A stretch of DNA of 64,000 nucleotides from Mesorhizobium ciceri WSM4083 (GCF_000519305.1 NZ_JAFG01000003.1:310181-374180); one strand, 5' to 3'; positions 45,481 to 54,802 are shown, numbered from the stretch's first letter. The notes: generated from the sequence alone by a model not told the origin. Program-made: numbers and translations.

Positions 45481-46632
45481 ATGAGGCTGTGGTGGTTAGC
45501 AAAATCCCGCAAGGCCGCCCGCAAGCTGCCATCGGCAGCCAGTTTCCGCACTGAAATCATCGCCGACGTCTTCGTCCCGGAACGGGCGCAGGACGTGCGC
45601 TTCTTCAGCCGGAAGCTGGTTCACCCCGGCCGGCTTCGCCGCTTCTCCAACAAGGACCTTCGCGAAGGCCTGCTGTCCGTCTTCTATCTCGTGGTGGCAG
45701 CGGCACTGCCGGTGCGCTGGTGGGCGCCGATCTGCGGCCGCATATCGAGGTTTCGCCTCAAGCGCCATATGCGCAAGGAATTCCCGGCCTACGCGGCCGC
45801 CACACGCGCGGTGCTTGGCGATGGTATCGATGCACGCAAGCTGTTCGAGGGATTGCTGGCGGCGCGCCACCGCCGCCGCTTGCAGCTCGCCGCACATCTG
45901 GTGGCCGGCCGCTGGTCGCCGACGATCCGGCTGGAGGGGCTGGAGGGGCTGCGGTCGGCCTTGCAGCGCGGCCACGGCGCCATCCTCTGGTGCGATCAGT
46001 TCATCGCCCAGACCATCATCGGCAAGCGCGCGCTATACGAGGCCGGTGTCGAGGCGCATCAGGTTAGCGTCAACACCCACGGTATTTCCGAATCGGCGTT
46101 CGGCCTGCGTTTCCTCAACCCGCCGCTGGTCAATGTCGAGAACCGGTTCCTGAAAAGCCGGGTCGCCTTTGACCGCGACGACACCTATCAGGTCACCATC
46201 CGCATCCAGAAGCTCCTGAAGCAGAATGGCGTGGTGACGATGACCAACACCGTCCATGCCGGCACGACTTTTGCCGAGGCAGCCATGGGCGAAAGCGGCT
46301 GGACGCATCTCGCCTCGGCGCCGGCGAATTTCGCCGCCAGGGGCAGAACCGCCCTGTTTGCCATGTCGACCTTCGAAGTGGTTCCCTTCATCGAGTACCG
46401 GGCTGTGCTCAGCCCCGAGCTGACGCCGGAAGCATCGGTCACCCCGGCGACGGACATGGCCAGGGATGGCGCCAAGAACATGACCGTGCAGGCGCACTAC
46501 ATCCTGCTCAAGCGCGACCGCCTGCTGGAGGCGCTGAGGCTCTACCCCGAGCAGATGCTGACGTGGTCCCGCCGGCAGCGGCTGACCGAGGCGCCGGACA
46601 GCACCGGCATCGGAATGGATGAAGGCTCATGA
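45481..46632 (+). CDS. Lysophospholipid acyltransferase-like protein of unknown function
   Basis: This 383-residue protein is not one I can name with certainty. The middle (GLEGLRSALQRGHGAILWCDQFIAQTIIGKRALYEAGV, here about residues 145-182 and quoted only in part as AILWCDQFIAQ) aligns in position with the HtrB/LpxL-type motif in which a histidine and an acid form the catalytic dyad. Here the expected His is Asp and the acid is Gln, so activity is doubtful. One hydrophobic segment (LSVFYLVVAAALPVRWWAP, about residues 60-78) may anchor it. ATG 45481 is chosen; a longer frame from 45376 has no support. It overlaps the 3' end of the opposite-strand gluconokinase gene by 6 bp. Confidence 0.55.
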   Translation: MRLWWLAKSRKAARKLPSAASFRTEIIADVFVPERAQDVRFFSRKLVHPGRLRRFSNKDLREGLLSVFYLVVAAALPVRWWAPICGRISRFRLKRHMRKEFPAYAAATRAVLGDGIDARKLFEGLLAARHRRRLQLAAHLVAGRWSPTIRLEGLEGLRSALQRGHGAILWCDQFIAQTIIGKRALYEAGVEAHQVSVNTHGISESAFGLRFLNPPLVNVENRFLKSRVAFDRDDTYQVTIRIQKLLKQNGVVTMTNTVHAGTTFAEAAMGESGWTHLASAPANFAARGRTALFAMSTFEVVPFIEYRAVLSPELTPEASVTPATDMARDGAKNMTVQAHYILLKRDRLLEALRLYPEQMLTWSRRQRLTEAPDSTGIGMDEGS

Positions 46633-47175
46633 CCGGCGTATCAGGCGGACCGCGCCAGCGACGAGCTCACCGACCGGGCGTGTGGCATCGAGTGTCGAGG
46701 CGCGCTCATCCGCAGCCGGCGGCTCGAGGATGGCGAACTGGCTGTCGACCAGGCTTGCCGGCATGAAATGGCCCTTGCGGTTACCGACACGCTGTCTGGC
46801 CGTGGCAGGGTCGATCTCCAGATAGAGGAAGATGATTTCCGGGCAGAAGCCGCTCAACCGGTCGCGGTAGCTGCGCTTCAGTGCCGAGCAGGCGGCAACC
46901 ACGCCCTGTCCGCTGCCCACCGACTCCGCGATGCGCTCGCCGATCGCGTCGAGCCAGCCTTCGCGCAGTTGATCGGTAAGCGGCTCGCCGCTTGCCATAC
47001 GTGCGACGTTTTCCGGCGGATGCAGCTTGTCGCCCTCGATAAAGGCAACGCCCAGAGCGGCGGCAAGCCCAATGCCCACCGCCGACTTGCCGCAGCCGGC
47101 GACGCCCATCACCACGATGGCCGGAGGCACCGAGCCGGGAGCGCCCGCTGGCGCCTGTGCTGCCTTTTCGTCCAC
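46627..47175 (-). CDS. gntK: Gluconokinase
   Basis: This 182-residue kinase phosphorylates D-gluconate to 6-phosphogluconate for the Entner-Doudoroff and pentose phosphate routes. The P-loop GVAGCGKS is at residues 24-31, followed by the family motif FIEGDKLHPPENVARMASGEPLTD (substrate-binding Asp-x-x-His). VVAACSALKRSYRD and GHFMPASLVDSQFAILEPP are close to GntK/IdnK. The start is GTG 47173-47175, two bases after the stop of the upstream permease gene, so it is the last gene of the sugar ABC operon. This ties that transporter to gluconate or a sugar giving gluconate. IdnK would be a near-equivalent name. Confidence 0.92.
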   Translation of the reverse strand: MDEKAAQAPAGAPGSVPPAIVVMGVAGCGKSAVGIGLAAALGVAFIEGDKLHPPENVARMASGEPLTDQLREGWLDAIGERIAESVGSGQGVVAACSALKRSYRDRLSGFCPEIIFLYLEIDPATARQRVGNRKGHFMPASLVDSQFAILEPPAADERASTLDATRPVGELVAGAVRLIRRS

Positions 47176-47177
47176 TG

Positions 47178-48164
47178 TCAGCGGCTTGCCGGCGCGCGGC
47201 CGTAGAGCAGCAGCATGGCGACAATGACGACGCCATAGATGATCTGCCGCCCCGCTTCCGGCATCTGCATGACCGACAGGATGGATTGCAGCAGCGTGAT
47301 GAGGATGACACCGGCGACGGTGCCGAGATAGGAGCCGCGCCCGCCCAGGATCGAGGTGCCGCCAAGCACCACCGCGGCAATCGACGGCAGCAGATAAGCG
47401 TCACCCATCGACTGCGCCGCCTTGGAGGCATAGCCGGCCAGAAGCACGCCGCCGAAAGCCGAGAGCCCGCCGGACACGGCGAAGGCGATCATCACCACGC
47501 GCCTTGTGTCGATGCCGGAGAGATAGGCCGCGCGCTCGCGGTTGCCGATGCCGTAGACGGTGCGGCCGAAGCTGGTCCGCGTCAGCACGAATACCATCGC
47601 GGCCCCGATCAGCGCCCAGATGATGACCGCGTTGGGCACGCCCGGAATGGCAAAACCGGTCGCCAGGTAGCGCATCGCGCCCGTTGCCGAATCCTGCGGC
47701 GAGAAGCCGCCGGTATAGACCACCATAAGCCCTTGTGCGACAGCGTTGGTGGCCAATGTGATGATCATCGAGGGGATACGCAGATAGGCCACGCCGATGC
47801 CGTTGACGACGCCGATCAGCATGCCGCAGACGATGCCGAACGGGATGGCTAACGCCACGCCGACCGGGCCGTACGCCGCCGCGGCGCAGGCCATCATGGC
47901 GCCCGCCGCCACCGCCCAAGGCACCGACAGGTCGATCTGGCCGAGCAGGATGACCAACATCATGCCGGTCGCGATGACGCCAAGGAATGAAGCCACCTTG
48001 AGCTGCTGCAGAAGATATTCAGGCGACAGGAAGCTTCTGGAATAGAGGCTGCCCAGGAACAGCAAAAGAACGATGCAGGCAAAGGCCGTCAGCACCGCCG
48101 GATCGGCGCGGCGGATGAATCTGGGCATGCGGCCGGCAATGCCACCAAGCGTCGTTTCGCTCAC
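47178..48164 (-). CDS. Ribose-type sugar ABC transporter permease (second)
   Basis: This 328-residue inner-membrane protein of the RbsC/AraH (CUT2) family has eight or more helices and the motifs GQIDLSVPWAVAAGAMMACA and LPSIAAVVLGGTSILGGRGS. I chose GTG 48162-48164, which overlaps the upstream permease stop as GTGA and has GGAG 8 bases before it; a GTG at 48173 is possible but sits on that ribosome binding site. Two different permeases in one CUT2 operon is the plan of the YtfQRT-YjfF galactofuranose importer, so a heterodimeric channel is likely. Gene order: binding protein, ATPase, permease, permease, gntK. Confidence 0.92.
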   Translation of the reverse strand: MSETTLGGIAGRMPRFIRRADPAVLTAFACIVLLLFLGSLYSRSFLSPEYLLQQLKVASFLGVIATGMMLVILLGQIDLSVPWAVAAGAMMACAAAAYGPVGVALAIPFGIVCGMLIGVVNGIGVAYLRIPSMIITLATNAVAQGLMVVYTGGFSPQDSATGAMRYLATGFAIPGVPNAVIIWALIGAAMVFVLTRTSFGRTVYGIGNRERAAYLSGIDTRRVVMIAFAVSGGLSAFGGVLLAGYASKAAQSMGDAYLLPSIAAVVLGGTSILGGRGSYLGTVAGVILITLLQSILSVMQMPEAGRQIIYGVVIVAMLLLYGRAPASR

Positions 48165-49141
48165 AGGAACCACTCCAGCCGGTTGCGGACCCGAAACAGG
48201 GCGAAGGCGCCGAGGCTGACGGCGACCAACAGGATAACGCCCTGAAACAGCGGCTGCCAGAGCGGATCGAAATCGAAGACGAACAACAGGTCGCCGATCG
48301 TACGGAAAGCCAGTGCGCCGAAGATGGCGCCGATGGCGCTGCCCTTGCCGCCGAACAGCGAAACGCCGCCGAGCACCACGGCTGCGATGGAAAACAGCGT
48401 GTAGGAGTTGCCGCTGGCATAGGCCGCCTCACCCGTATAGGTGAAGAAGGTCAGGAACAGTCCGCCGATCGACGCCAGCAGGCCGGCCAGCGTGTAGGCA
48501 GCGAACTTGCCGCGCCGGATCGGCACACCCGACATGTAGGCCGCCGTCTCCGATGAGCCGGCCGCGTAGGCGGCGCGGCCGAGCACCGAGCGGCTGAACG
48601 GCACCCAGATCACCAGCACGATGGCCAGCAGCACGACGAGACTTGCCGGCACCACGCCGAACACGCGGCCGGTCAGCACATCGGCCAGGTCCTCATTGAC
48701 GGAACCGCCCGGGAATGGCCGCAGCAACAGGCCGATGCCGTAATAGACGGCGCCTGTGGCAATGGTGGCGACGATCGGCTGCAACCGGCCATAGATGACG
48801 ATGGCGCCATTGATGGCGCCGCACAGCAGCCCCACCGCCAGCACGGCGATGACGCCAAGCGTCGTCTGCATCGGCGTGCCGACCACCAGCCAGGAGGCGA
48901 GGCAGTTGGTGAGCAGGAAGATCATACCGACGGACAAGTCGATGCCGGCGGTGATCACCACCAGCGTCTGCGCCATGGCGACAAAGGCGAGCAGCACGCC
49001 TTTGTTCGAGGCTGTCTGCACGACGTTGGCGGTGAAGCCGGCCGGATGGTTGGAGGTGTAGATGACGAACATGACGATGAAGATGCCGAACGCCAGCAGC
49101 GTTCCGCGCTGTTCGGCCAGCCAGTAGCGCCAATCCTTCAT
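48161..49141 (-). CDS. Ribose-type sugar ABC transporter permease (first)
   Basis: This 326-residue CUT2 permease has the signature regions TAGIDLSVGMIFLLTNCLAS and FSIAAVVLGGVSLFGGKGSA and about eight to ten hydrophobic helices. Its ATG overlaps the ATPase stop by 4 bp (ATGA) and its own stop overlaps the next permease start, so the whole operon is translationally coupled. It is clearly different in sequence from the second permease, which supports a two-subunit membrane channel. Confidence 0.92.
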   Translation of the reverse strand: MKDWRYWLAEQRGTLLAFGIFIVMFVIYTSNHPAGFTANVVQTASNKGVLLAFVAMAQTLVVITAGIDLSVGMIFLLTNCLASWLVVGTPMQTTLGVIAVLAVGLLCGAINGAIVIYGRLQPIVATIATGAVYYGIGLLLRPFPGGSVNEDLADVLTGRVFGVVPASLVVLLAIVLVIWVPFSRSVLGRAAYAAGSSETAAYMSGVPIRRGKFAAYTLAGLLASIGGLFLTFFTYTGEAAYASGNSYTLFSIAAVVLGGVSLFGGKGSAIGAIFGALAFRTIGDLLFVFDFDPLWQPLFQGVILLVAVSLGAFALFRVRNRLEWFL

Positions 49142-50685
49142 GCGTCCACTCCCAAGCCCACCGGGCTGTCCTCGCCATGGATGTTGAGCGCACTTGATAT
49201 CAGCGCCCGCTCGGTGATCTCGGCGCCGACCAGCTCGCGCTTGACCGCCCCGTCATAGAGCACCAGCACACGGTCGCAGCAGCCGATCAGCTCGTCATAG
49301 TCGGTCGAGTAGAACAGGATCGCCGCACCCGCGTCGGCCAGTTTGCGCATCAGCTGGTACAGTTCCTGCTTGGTGCCGACGTCGATGCCGCGCGTCGGAT
49401 CGTTGAGCAGGATGATGCGCGGCTGGCGCATCAGCCATTTGGCGATGACCACCTTCTGCTGGTTGCCGCCCGAAAGCGCGCCGACCGGAATGTCGAGGCC
49501 CGCCGTCTTGATCGCCAAGAGGCCGACCATGTCGTCGATCAGCCGCTGCTCGGCGGCGCGATCGATGATGCCGGCTTTCGACAGCCGGTCGAGCGCCGCG
49601 AAGGACAGGTTCTCGCGCACCGTCATCGGCAGCATCAGCCCTTCGGTCTTGCGGTCCTCGGGGATGAGCGCCATGCCGATGCCTTCGTCGCGCGCAACGG
49701 ATGGACTGGTGATCGAGACAGGCTTGCCGTCGATCAGGATCTGGCCGCTGAGGCCCCGCAGCACGCCGAAGAAGGCGAGCAGCAATTCGCGCTGGCCCTG
49801 GCCATCGAGGCCGCCAAGGCCGACCACCTCACCCGCCCTGACGGTCAGCGAGATGTCGTGCAGCCGGTCGGCCCATGAGAGCTTGCGGGCCTCGAGCCTG
49901 GGGGCCGCGGTGGCAGGCACGGCCGCCGGCTTGGGCGGAAAGATATGGCTGTATTCGCGGCCGATCATCAGTTCGACCACCTCATTGTCACTCTTCGAGC
50001 CGGCTGGATAGCTGGCGACATTGCGGCCGTTGCGAAACACCGTGCACTGATCCGCCAGTTCGGCGATCTCGTTCATGCGGTGCGAGATGTAGAGCAGCGC
50101 CAGCCCTTCCGAGCGCAGCCGCTTGAGCACCGCGAAGATCTTCGAGACATCCGCCGCCGTCAGCGCGGAGGTCGCTTCGTCGAGGATGAGGATGCGTGGC
50201 TTGCGTGCCAATGCCTTGGCGATCTCGACCATCTGCCGGCGCGACAATGGAAGATCCTTGACCAGCGCCAGCGGGTGTATGTCGGCGGCGCCGGCACGAG
50301 CAAGTGCTTCTTCGGCGATGCGGCGCTGCGCCTTGCGGTCGATCATGCCGAAGCGTTTGGGCGGGTCGGAAATGACGATGTTGTCGGCCACGCTGAGCTC
50401 GGGGACCAGCGACAGTTCCTGGAAGATGCAGACGATGCCGGCCTTGTTGGCGGCACCCGGAGAAGCGAAGGTCGCCTCGCGCCCGTCCAGCGTCATGCGG
50501 CCCTCATCGGGCGCCACGACACCCGCCATGACCTTGATCAGCGTCGACTTGCCGGCGCCGTTTTCGCCGAGAATGGCGTGGATGCTACCGGCTTCAACGA
50601 CAAGCTCGGCCTTCTCCAGCGCGCGTACACCGCCATAGCGCTTGGATATGCCTTCCATACGAAAGAGCGGAGCCGCACCGTCCAT
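49138..50685 (-). CDS. Sugar ABC transporter ATP-binding protein, two domains
   Basis: This 515-residue RbsA/MglA-type protein has two ABC domains. The N-terminal domain carries Walker A GENGAGKST and signature DLPLSRRQMVEIAKAL; the C-terminal domain (from about residue 255) has the degenerate P-loop region GLDGQGQRELLLAFFG and the signature LSGGNQQKVVIAKWL with Walker B IILLNDPTRGIDVG. This is the standard CUT2 arrangement. ATG 50683-50685 follows GGAGG by 5 bases; the frame extends to 50745 but crosses an intercistronic hairpin. It lies 79 bp after the binding-protein gene. Confidence 0.94.
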   Translation of the reverse strand: MDGAAPLFRMEGISKRYGGVRALEKAELVVEAGSIHAILGENGAGKSTLIKVMAGVVAPDEGRMTLDGREATFASPGAANKAGIVCIFQELSLVPELSVADNIVISDPPKRFGMIDRKAQRRIAEEALARAGAADIHPLALVKDLPLSRRQMVEIAKALARKPRILILDEATSALTAADVSKIFAVLKRLRSEGLALLYISHRMNEIAELADQCTVFRNGRNVASYPAGSKSDNEVVELMIGREYSHIFPPKPAAVPATAAPRLEARKLSWADRLHDISLTVRAGEVVGLGGLDGQGQRELLLAFFGVLRGLSGQILIDGKPVSITSPSVARDEGIGMALIPEDRKTEGLMLPMTVRENLSFAALDRLSKAGIIDRAAEQRLIDDMVGLLAIKTAGLDIPVGALSGGNQQKVVIAKWLMRQPRIILLNDPTRGIDVGTKQELYQLMRKLADAGAAILFYSTDYDELIGCCDRVLVLYDGAVKRELVGAEITERALISSALNIHGEDSPVGLGVDA

Positions 50686-50719
50686 CGGCCCTCCCAGGGC
50701 GATTGTGGGATTGAGACAA

Positions 50720-50743
50720 GCGCCGCGGCTCAAGCCGCGGCGC
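50720..50743 (-). other. Intercistronic hairpin after the sugar-binding protein gene
   Basis: GCGCCGCGGCT (50720-50730) and AGCCGCGGCGC (50733-50743) form a very stable perfect stem 21 bases after the binding-protein stop and before the ATPase gene. Without a T-run it probably protects the upstream mRNA and lowers downstream expression, as often seen in binding-protein operons. Confidence 0.6.
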
Positions 50744-50764
50744 AAGGTGACAGCCAGCGATGAT

Positions 50765-51892
50765 TTACTGGTTTTCCTTGGTCTGACCCATGATTTCCTG
50801 GGCGCTGAAATTGATGCCGCAGGTCGGGAAGGAATTGCCGACGAAGAAATTGTCGGATTCCTTGGGGAAGTAATCCGTGCCTTCCTTCATGTTCGGGTCT
50901 TCGGCGATCGCCAGCGGCAGCTTCACCTCTTGTGGCACCACCTCGCCTTCGAGTGCGGCGATCGCGGTCTTGATGGCGACGGCGACCTGAGCCGGACCCG
51001 AGCCCGCGGACGAGCACTTCAGCCCGTCGGCCGAATGCGCGGCGCAGAACTTGCGGAAGCCGTTCTCGGTCTCGCCGCCAAACGGCACGAACGGATGCTT
51101 GGCGTCGATCATCGCCTGCACGATGCCGGTATCGCCGCCCTGGCCGGTGATGCCGTCGAACGGACCGTTGGTGGCGATCGCATCGGCGGTCACCTTCTGC
51201 GCGACGCCGTCATCCCATTTGCCGGCGACTTCGGTGACGTCCCACTTCTTGCCGGACGCATCGAAGACCTCGTGGATGCCGTTGTGACGATCGGTGTCGA
51301 CGGAGGTGCCAGCGACGCCGCGCACTTCCAGGATCTTGCCGCCGTTCGGTATCTTGGCGACCAGCCACTTGGCCCACAATTCGCCAAGGCCCTTCTGATC
51401 GACATTGACGTTGATGGCGTCCTTGGTGTCGAGAATGTTGTCGAAGGCGACCAGCACGATGCCGGCTTCCTTGGCGCGCTTGATGACCGGACCGAAGGCC
51501 GTCGGGTTCTGGGCGTCGGTGACGATGGCGTCATAGCCGGAATCGATGAAATTGTTGATCGCCGAGATCTGTGCCGGCACGTCCTCGCCCGTCGAGACGA
51601 CCTTGAATTCCTTGATCTTGGCTTTGACTTCGGGTTGTGCGGCGTAAGCCTTGGCCGTCTGCACCATCTGGATGCGCCAGGTGTTGGCGATGTAGCCATT
51701 GGCGAAGGCGATGCGGAACGGCCCTTCCTTCTTGGGATATTTGAAGAATTTGGTCTCCGCGTCCCACGGCGCGAAACAGTCCGCCTGAGCGGCAGGACCC
51801 GACACGATTTCGGGCCCGGCGGCCATGGCGGCCGAATTGAGCATGACGAATGCAGTGGCGGCAACGACGCCACCAACAAGTGACTTGATCAT
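50765..51892 (-). CDS. Sugar ABC transporter substrate-binding protein
   Basis: This 375-residue periplasmic binding protein (ribose-type, peripla_BP_4 fold) has a signal peptide ending near AAMA-AGPE. The mature protein has FRIAFANGYIANTWRIQMVQ at the first strand, INNFIDSGYDAIVTDAQNP and GVAGTSVDTDRHNG. It contains several cysteines (in ADCFAPWD, RKFCAAH, LKCSSAG and PTCGIN), more than usual for the family. ATG 51890-51892 has GGAGG 7-8 bases upstream; the longer frame to 52069 crosses the promoter. The substrate is a sugar or sugar acid, not identified; the gntK and LacI/GntR-like neighbours favour an aldonate or aldose. Confidence 0.9.
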   Translation of the reverse strand: MIKSLVGGVVAATAFVMLNSAAMAAGPEIVSGPAAQADCFAPWDAETKFFKYPKKEGPFRIAFANGYIANTWRIQMVQTAKAYAAQPEVKAKIKEFKVVSTGEDVPAQISAINNFIDSGYDAIVTDAQNPTAFGPVIKRAKEAGIVLVAFDNILDTKDAINVNVDQKGLGELWAKWLVAKIPNGGKILEVRGVAGTSVDTDRHNGIHEVFDASGKKWDVTEVAGKWDDGVAQKVTADAIATNGPFDGITGQGGDTGIVQAMIDAKHPFVPFGGETENGFRKFCAAHSADGLKCSSAGSGPAQVAVAIKTAIAALEGEVVPQEVKLPLAIAEDPNMKEGTDYFPKESDNFFVGNSFPTCGINFSAQEIMGQTKENQ

Positions 51893-52058
51893 CGATAATC
51901 CTCCCGATTGCAGTTCTGATTGTTCGTTTCGCAATGCGAATTTTTCGCGCGATGGACCGGCACCTCCCGCCTCGCCATGCGCTTCCTTGGTCGCCGGTGG
52001 TGGCCGACCCGGTTCCTCCCTTGTCGCCGCCAGCGGGGCGAAAACTATCATATTATCC

Positions 52059-52102
52059 ATAATAAACAAGTATTAGTTGTCGCTTATGTATAATAAACAG
52101 GT
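52059..52102. promoter_or_regulatory. Direct repeat in the sugar operon promoter region
   Basis: ATAATAAACAAGT (52059-52071) and ATAATAAACAGGT (52090-52102) differ at one base and lie 31 bp apart, about three helical turns. The region is strikingly AT-rich and probably contains the operon promoter on the minus strand. Confidence 0.4.
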
Positions 52103-52136
52103 GCGACGTGTCGTTCATGCACCTGCCTGGAGAAGA

Positions 52137-52150
52137 TGGTAGCGCTACCA
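52137..52150. promoter_or_regulatory. LacI/GntR-type operator
   Basis: TGGTAGCGCTACCA is a perfect 14-bp palindrome with a central CG, the usual form of LacI-family operators; the TAGCGCTA core resembles reported gluconate-regulator sites. It lies 45 bp beyond the regulator's stop and 245 bp upstream of the binding-protein start. Confidence 0.7.
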
Positions 52151-52194
52151 AATTGACGTGTAAACCGGCATTCGCACAGTCGCTTCTGTGCGTT

Positions 52195-53223
52195 TCAACG
52201 CGCCGTGCTCTCGCGGCGCTTGAGCTCGAAACCGAGGTCGACGATCCGTTGCTCCGGTCTGTTGCCGGCGATCGCCGCCAGCGCCATGGCGACGGCACGC
52301 CGGCCGATCTCATAACGATGGGTGCGGATGCTGGTGACCGAAGGAAACGCCACCTGCATCATGTCGAGATCGTTGAAACCGACGATGCCGATCGTCTTCG
52401 GCACCGCGATCGAGGCGCGATGGCATTCGAACAAGACGCCGAGCGCGATGTCGTCATTGTTGCAGAAGACACCGTCGAGTGTCGGCACCTTGGCCAGCGC
52501 GTCGCGGAACATCTCGCGGCCGAGCGACACGCTGGATAGCACCGGCGTGGTGGTGACGAGGCGCGGGTCGAACAGGCCCGCGGCCTCCATCGCCGCGCGA
52601 TAGCCGGCCAGGCGCCGCTGCGAACGCGGATCCATGCGTGCGCCGATGAAGCCGATGCGGCGATAACCGGCCTCGATGAGATGCTCGGTCGCCGCCCTGC
52701 CGCCATCGAGATGCGAGAAGCCGACCATCATATCGACCGGATCTGGACCGGTTTCCATGACCTGCACCACGGGGCAGCCGGCACTTTCCAGCAGCTTTCG
52801 CGAAGCCGGTGTCTGGTCGATGCCGGCGACGATCAGCGCCGCTGGCCGTTGCGAACCGAACAGCTGCAGCAGCCGTTCTTCCTCAAGGCCGGAATAGTGG
52901 GTGTTGCCAAGCTGGATGCGGAACGGGCTGGCCGACAGGCTGTCATAGATGCCGCGCACCACCTCGGCGAAGACGTTGTTGGTCAGCGACGGCACCAGCA
53001 CGCCGAACACCTCGGCGCGCGCCGAGGCCAACGCCCGCGCATTCGGATCCGGCACGTAGCCCAGTTCGTCGACGGCGGCCTGGATCTGGCGGCGCAGCTC
53101 TTCGGACACACGCTCCGGCTCGCGCAGCGCACGCGACACGGTGATGGCGCCGACACCGGCCTTGCGCGCCACATCTGATATGGTCGGCCGGCCGCCGCCA
53201 CGGCGTGAACGCGGCCTGGTCAA
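52195..53223 (-). CDS. LacI family regulator, gluconate GntR/IdnR-like
   Basis: This 342-residue repressor has the LacI helix-turn-helix (TISDVARKAGVGAITVSRAL, about residues 14-33) with the hinge helix NARALASARA, then a periplasmic-binding-like effector domain. Its sequence follows E. coli GntR/IdnR closely, for example VGVLVPSLTNNVFAEV-type residues at FGVLVPSLTNNVFAEVVRG and VFCNNDDIALGVLFECHR. The effector is probably gluconate or a ketogluconate or phosphorylated form. The start is TTG 53221-53223. It sits upstream of the sugar ABC-gntK operon, and a perfect LacI-type palindrome lies between them, so it most likely represses that operon. Confidence 0.9.
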   Translation of the reverse strand: MTRPRSRRGGGRPTISDVARKAGVGAITVSRALREPERVSEELRRQIQAAVDELGYVPDPNARALASARAEVFGVLVPSLTNNVFAEVVRGIYDSLSASPFRIQLGNTHYSGLEEERLLQLFGSQRPAALIVAGIDQTPASRKLLESAGCPVVQVMETGPDPVDMMVGFSHLDGGRAATEHLIEAGYRRIGFIGARMDPRSQRRLAGYRAAMEAAGLFDPRLVTTTPVLSSVSLGREMFRDALAKVPTLDGVFCNNDDIALGVLFECHRASIAVPKTIGIVGFNDLDMMQVAFPSVTSIRTHRYEIGRRAVAMALAAIAGNRPEQRIVDLGFELKRRESTAR

Positions 53224-53402
53224 GGTCGCACGCGCTCGGCAAGGCGTTCGCCAAAGCGCGGCTCCGGTACGATCCTCCTTGCTGTCGTCATCTCACCGGC
53301 CCGTCCTGCCGCCCCCACTCGCCTGCTGGCGTCGCGCAGCGTCTGTCCGTTGTCAAGCCGAGGCACTTGCCGGCGACATGCATGCGCAGGCGCCCGCCTT
53401 GC

Positions 53403-54632
53403 TCAGGCCATGACGGCGGCGCCGCGCCGTGCCTTCCAGAACAACAACCCGATCGCCAGTATGTTCAGCAGATTCCAGGCGATGCCGTTGAGGAAGGCGG
53501 CAGCGTAGGAACCGGTCAAATCGTAGATCCAACCCGACATCCAGCCGCCGATCGCCATGCCGAAGATGGTCGCCATCATGACGATGCCGATACGCTGGCC
53601 GGCCTCCTTAGCCGGCATGTAGTCGCGCACGATGATCGCATAGCAAGGCACGATGCCGCCCTGCGACAGGCCGAACACAAGCGACACCACATAGAGCGAG
53701 GCAAGCCCGTCGAACGGGATATAAAACAGCAGCGACAGGCACTGCAGCACCGAGCCGATCAGCAGCGTTTTCATGGCGCCGAAGCGGTCGGCGAGAAAAC
53801 CCGACGCCAGCCGGCTGACGACGCCAGCCGCCATCATGATCGACAGCATGTCGGCGCCATGCGCCACGCCGTAGCCGAGATCCATGCAATAGGCGACGAT
53901 ATGCACTTGCGGCATTGACATCGCCACGCAGCAACCGAGGCCCGCGAAGACCAGCAGCACCTGCAAGGCCGCCGGCGACAGCGAGATCGGCTGCACCGGC
54001 CTGCTTCCGGGCGAACCCGCGGCGATTGCCGCCGGGGCGCCGCGCCGCAGCATCAGCACCAGCGGCACCATGGTCACCAGGCAGAAGATGCCGATTGCGG
54101 CATAGGTGAAGCGCCAGCCTTCCGCCTTCATCAGTGTCGGCATGATGGTCGGCCAGATCGCTCCGGCAAGGTAATTGCCGGCGGCCGCTGCCGTCACCGC
54201 GACACCGCGCCGGCGGTTGAACCAGTGCGAGATATCGGCGATCAGCGGTCCGAAGATCACCGACGTACCGACACCGATCAACACCCCCTGGGCAAGGGTG
54301 AATTGCAGGATCGAGGTCGACAGCGCGGCCAGCAGGAGGCCGGCTGACAGTGCAATCGAAGAGATGAGCGCCGGGATCCAGTAGCCCATGCGGTCGACGG
54401 CACGGCCGACCAGCACGTTGCCGGCGGCGAAACCGACCATGGTCGCGGTGTAAGGCATGGACGCCGCGGCGCGATCGACGCCGAACTCGGCCTGCACGGC
54501 GGGCAGCACGACGACAACGGCCCACATGCCGACGGCACCGATCGTCGCCAGCAGCATCGAGATGGCGAGCCGCATCCAGGCATAGGAGCTGTCGATGCCG
54601 GGGCTCGGCCGGTTCACGTCGGTTCGGGTCAA
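53403..54632 (-). CDS. MFS transporter (monocarboxylate/OxlT-like)
   Basis: This 409-residue membrane protein has 12 predicted helices with the MFS loop motif between helices 2 and 3 (GRAVDRMGYWIPAL) and its counterpart in the second half (SGFLADRFGAMKTLLIGS). The style fits the OxlT/monocarboxylate porter group, which move small organic anions. The substrate is unknown, though the setting suggests a sugar acid or related carboxylate. The start is TTG 54630-54632, supported by AGGAAA upstream; the first in-frame ATG is at 54575. It is 179 bp upstream of the LacI regulator gene on the same strand; I see nothing defined in that gap. Confidence 0.88.
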   Translation of the reverse strand: MTRTDVNRPSPGIDSSYAWMRLAISMLLATIGAVGMWAVVVVLPAVQAEFGVDRAAASMPYTATMVGFAAGNVLVGRAVDRMGYWIPALISSIALSAGLLLAALSTSILQFTLAQGVLIGVGTSVIFGPLIADISHWFNRRRGVAVTAAAAGNYLAGAIWPTIMPTLMKAEGWRFTYAAIGIFCLVTMVPLVLMLRRGAPAAIAAGSPGSRPVQPISLSPAALQVLLVFAGLGCCVAMSMPQVHIVAYCMDLGYGVAHGADMLSIMMAAGVVSRLASGFLADRFGAMKTLLIGSVLQCLSLLFYIPFDGLASLYVVSLVFGLSQGGIVPCYAIIVRDYMPAKEAGQRIGIVMMATIFGMAIGGWMSGWIYDLTGSYAAAFLNGIAWNLLNILAIGLLFWKARRGAAVMA

Positions 54633-54802
54633 GGCGTTTCCTGTCGGCGGTCTTGGAAATCGGCTGCCGTTTGCGCCACTATCGGCGCATTCTCAGGCCG
54701 CAGCAGCGCCACAGCGGGCAAATCCGTGGCACCAGAGCCAGGGCGGAACCGATGCCGATGTGCGGAGTTTCCCGGCAACCCACCCTGCAGAGGAGTCCTG
54801 CG

